DNA of 6,420 nucleotides from Chitinophagaceae bacterium. GTDB taxonomy: Bacteria; Bacteroidota; Bacteroidia; Chitinophagales; Chitinophagaceae. Shown here piece by piece: positions 4,744-6,420 of this stretch; position 1 is the stretch's first letter; each line of letters begins with the position of its first letter. The notes under the pieces were generated by a model. The model worked only from the letters and a program-made list of their open reading frames with translations, was not told the DNA's origin and ran no database searches. Location: NCBI GenBank assembly GCA_003151295.1, contig PLXD01000100.1, positions 293 to 6,712 on the forward strand, written 5' to 3'. A program made the translations under genes and the position numbers.

Positions 4744-6420
4744 ATGTATAAAATAGCCGTATTCTTTCTCCTGATGGTCAGTTTTGAGAGGCTTTCCGCA
4801 CAGCGGATCAGTTATATCGTCTCCTTTCCCGACCTCAACCACCACGAAGCCCAGGTACAACTGATCGTCAGCGACCTGCCTACCCGGTCTACTGTTTTCA
4901 GGATGAGCCGTTCTTCTCCCGGTCGGTACGCCACCCATGAATTCGGTAAAAACGTGTACGATGTGAAGGCATTTGATCTTCAGGGGAAGCCGTTTACGGT
5001 CAACCGGCTGGATGGAGATGTTTACGAGGTAATCCGGCACGGAAGCTACGTACGGATACAATATACCCTTTATGGCAATTATGCGGATGGAACTTATGTC
5101 TGCATTGACCCTGCCGCCATTCATCTTAATATGCCGGGTGCTTTTATGTGGGCAAAAGGGTTGGATAATATCCCTATCAGCATTCATTTCAATGTCCCGG
5201 ACGAACTCCACTGGAACATAGCTACGCAATTACAGCCTACCAACGATCCCTGGACTTTTACGGCGCCGGGGCTTCAGTATTTTATGGATTGCCCTACCCG
5301 GATCGGTGATCTCCGGTACCGGAAATGGGAGGTAAAGAACCCGGATGGAAAGTCCTATTCCTTTCGCATCGCTTTTGAGGCAGACGGAAGCGATAGCCTG
5401 CTGACCGCGTTCAGCGGGAAGATCCAAAAGATCGTACAACAGGCCCAAGCAGTATATGGCGAAACTCCCAAATACGATTACGGAACCTATACGTTCCTGG
5501 CCAGCATCAATCCCTATGTGCACGGAGATGGCATGGAACACCGTAATTCCACCATGATCAGCATACCTGCAAAGTTTGGCGGAGAGGATGAACTGACCGA
5601 AGTATTTGCTCATGAATTCTTCCACTGCTGGAATGTGGAGCGTATCAGGCCAAAGACCCTGGAGCCCTTCAATTTTGAAAAAAGCAATATGAGCAATGAG
5701 CTCTGGTTTGCCGAAGGCTTCACCCAGTACTATGGGGATCTGCTGGTGCTGAGGGCGGGATTGGAAAAAAATGAGGATTGGCTGCGCAATGTCGCGGGCC
5801 TGATCAATACCCGATTGAATAGCCCCGGCGCAAAATATTATTCCCCGGTGGAATGCAGCCAGGAGGCGGTATTCGTAGATGCGGGCATTTCGATCGATAA
5901 GACCAATTATCCCAATCACTATACCTCCTATTATCCTTATGGAGCATCGATCGCATTAGCCCTGGATCTCGAATTAAGAGGTAACCATCACAAGACGCTT
6001 GACGACCTGATGCAGGCAGCCTGGAAAAAATACGGCAGGACGGAACAGTCTTATACGGTTGACGGCCTGCAAGATCTCCTGGGCGACCTGACCGGCGACT
6101 CTAAATTCGCCAAAGATTTTTTTGCAAAATATATCAATGGCCATGATCCCATCGATTACAATGCTCTTTTGTCCAAAGCCGGTTATCTTGTCAAAAAAGC
6201 GGGCGAAGGCAACCCCTGGATAGGCAATACGCGGTTTTCAGAGAAGGAAGGACTGGTCATTGCCAGCAATACCCTGCGTAATGAGCCCCTGTATGATGCC
6301 GGGCTGGATATCGATGACCGCATCGAAAAGCTCGACGATCGGCCCGTGAGTAAGATAGCCGATCTGACCGCCCTGCTGACCACCCATAAGCCCGGGGAAA
6401 AATTGAATATCCTTTACAGG
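4744..6420 (+). CDS. M61 family metallopeptidase with PDZ domain (3' end outside window)
   Basis: Secreted zinc metallopeptidase of family M61 (glycyl aminopeptidase type). The frame is open for 559 codons to the window edge with no stop; family members are usually near 600 residues, so a few dozen are probably missing. MYKIAVFFLLMVSFERLSAQ is a signal peptide with likely cleavage near residue 19-20, placing the enzyme in the periplasm or outside. A beta-rich N-terminal domain (about 21-180) is followed by the thermolysin-like catalytic domain. HGDGMEHRNS (260-269) matches the family's conserved GxEHRNS substrate-side motif. HEFFH (290-294) gives the zinc ligands and the catalytic Glu291. LWFAEGFTQYYGDLL (320-334) supplies Glu324 as third ligand. 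A PDZ domain starts near residue 500 (GLVIASNT, then YDAGLDIDDRIEKLDDRPV) and continues to the edge. No RBS is seen. Confidence 0.95.
   Translation, partial: MYKIAVFFLLMVSFERLSAQRISYIVSFPDLNHHEAQVQLIVSDLPTRSTVFRMSRSSPGRYATHEFGKNVYDVKAFDLQGKPFTVNRLDGDVYEVIRHGSYVRIQYTLYGNYADGTYVCIDPAAIHLNMPGAFMWAKGLDNIPISIHFNVPDELHWNIATQLQPTNDPWTFTAPGLQYFMDCPTRIGDLRYRKWEVKNPDGKSYSFRIAFEADGSDSLLTAFSGKIQKIVQQAQAVYGETPKYDYGTYTFLASINPYVHGDGMEHRNSTMISIPAKFGGEDELTEVFAHEFFHCWNVERIRPKTLEPFNFEKSNMSNELWFAEGFTQYYGDLLVLRAGLEKNEDWLRNVAGLINTRLNSPGAKYYSPVECSQEAVFVDAGISIDKTNYPNHYTSYYPYGASIALALDLELRGNHHKTLDDLMQAAWKKYGRTEQSYTVDGLQDLLGDLTGDSKFAKDFFAKYINGHDPIDYNALLSKAGYLVKKAGEGNPWIGNTRFSEKEGLVIASNTLRNEPLYDAGLDIDDRIEKLDDRPVSKIADLTALLTTHKPGEKLNILYR

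Noticed and set aside
4297..5229. Long minus-strand open frame (310 codons) across the anti-sigma gene, the 15-bp repeat and the start of the M61 gene.
   Set aside because: It is antisense to two well-supported genes, shows no recognisable domain, and its SRLTRSRLT-like stretch is simply the 15-bp repeat read in reverse.
5230..5919. Minus-strand open frame of 229 codons inside the M61 gene.
   Set aside because: The plus strand here encodes the zinc site and conserved M61 motifs; the antisense frame has no domain character.

Overview
The window looks like chromosomal DNA from a member of the Bacteroidota, most likely the Chitinophagaceae. I infer this from protein character, not from any search. 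The short, membrane-anchored anti-sigma protein next to an ECF sigma factor, the signal-peptide-free SH3-NlpC/P60 hydrolase, the M61-PDZ peptidase and the DUF4878-like lipoprotein are all typical of that group. Ribosome binding sites are mostly absent and one promoter-like box matches TAnnTTTG, which also fits. Base composition looks roughly balanced between GC and AT.

Layout, left to right. The 3' part of phoH (1-467) ends at a strong rho-independent terminator (500-528). Four tightly spaced plus-strand genes follow and probably form one transcript: a small DUF4878-like lipoprotein (541-945), family I inorganic pyrophosphatase ppa (965-1513), a TauE/SafE-type anion permease (1542-2378) and its usual small partner, a DUF1634 membrane protein (2398-2781). 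A minus-strand cytoplasmic-type NlpC/P60 peptidase (2816-3592) converges on them. From an AT-rich divergent spacer (3593-3706) starts an ECF sigma factor (3707-4276), whose stop codon overlaps the GTG start of a single-pass anti-sigma-like protein (4273-4656). After a 15-bp tandem repeat, an M61 family metallopeptidase with a PDZ domain (from 4744) runs off the right edge.

The genes look like ordinary core and envelope functions. The permease pair could move sulfite, sulfonate or a similar anion. The pyrophosphatase beside it would fit sulfate activation, which releases pyrophosphate, but that link is inference. The sigma/anti-sigma pair and the secreted M61 peptidase are candidates for envelope-stress or surface regulation.

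No clearly new system is visible. The most unusual structure is at gene ends: three genes finish inside short tandem repeats (periods 13, 18 and 15 bp) that include their own stop codon. In the 15-bp case this gives four in-frame TGA codons exactly 15 nt apart. A separate exact 16-bp repeat sits inside ppa. No tRNA, rRNA, CRISPR array or insertion sequence was recognised. No gene-free stretch longer than 300 bases exists.
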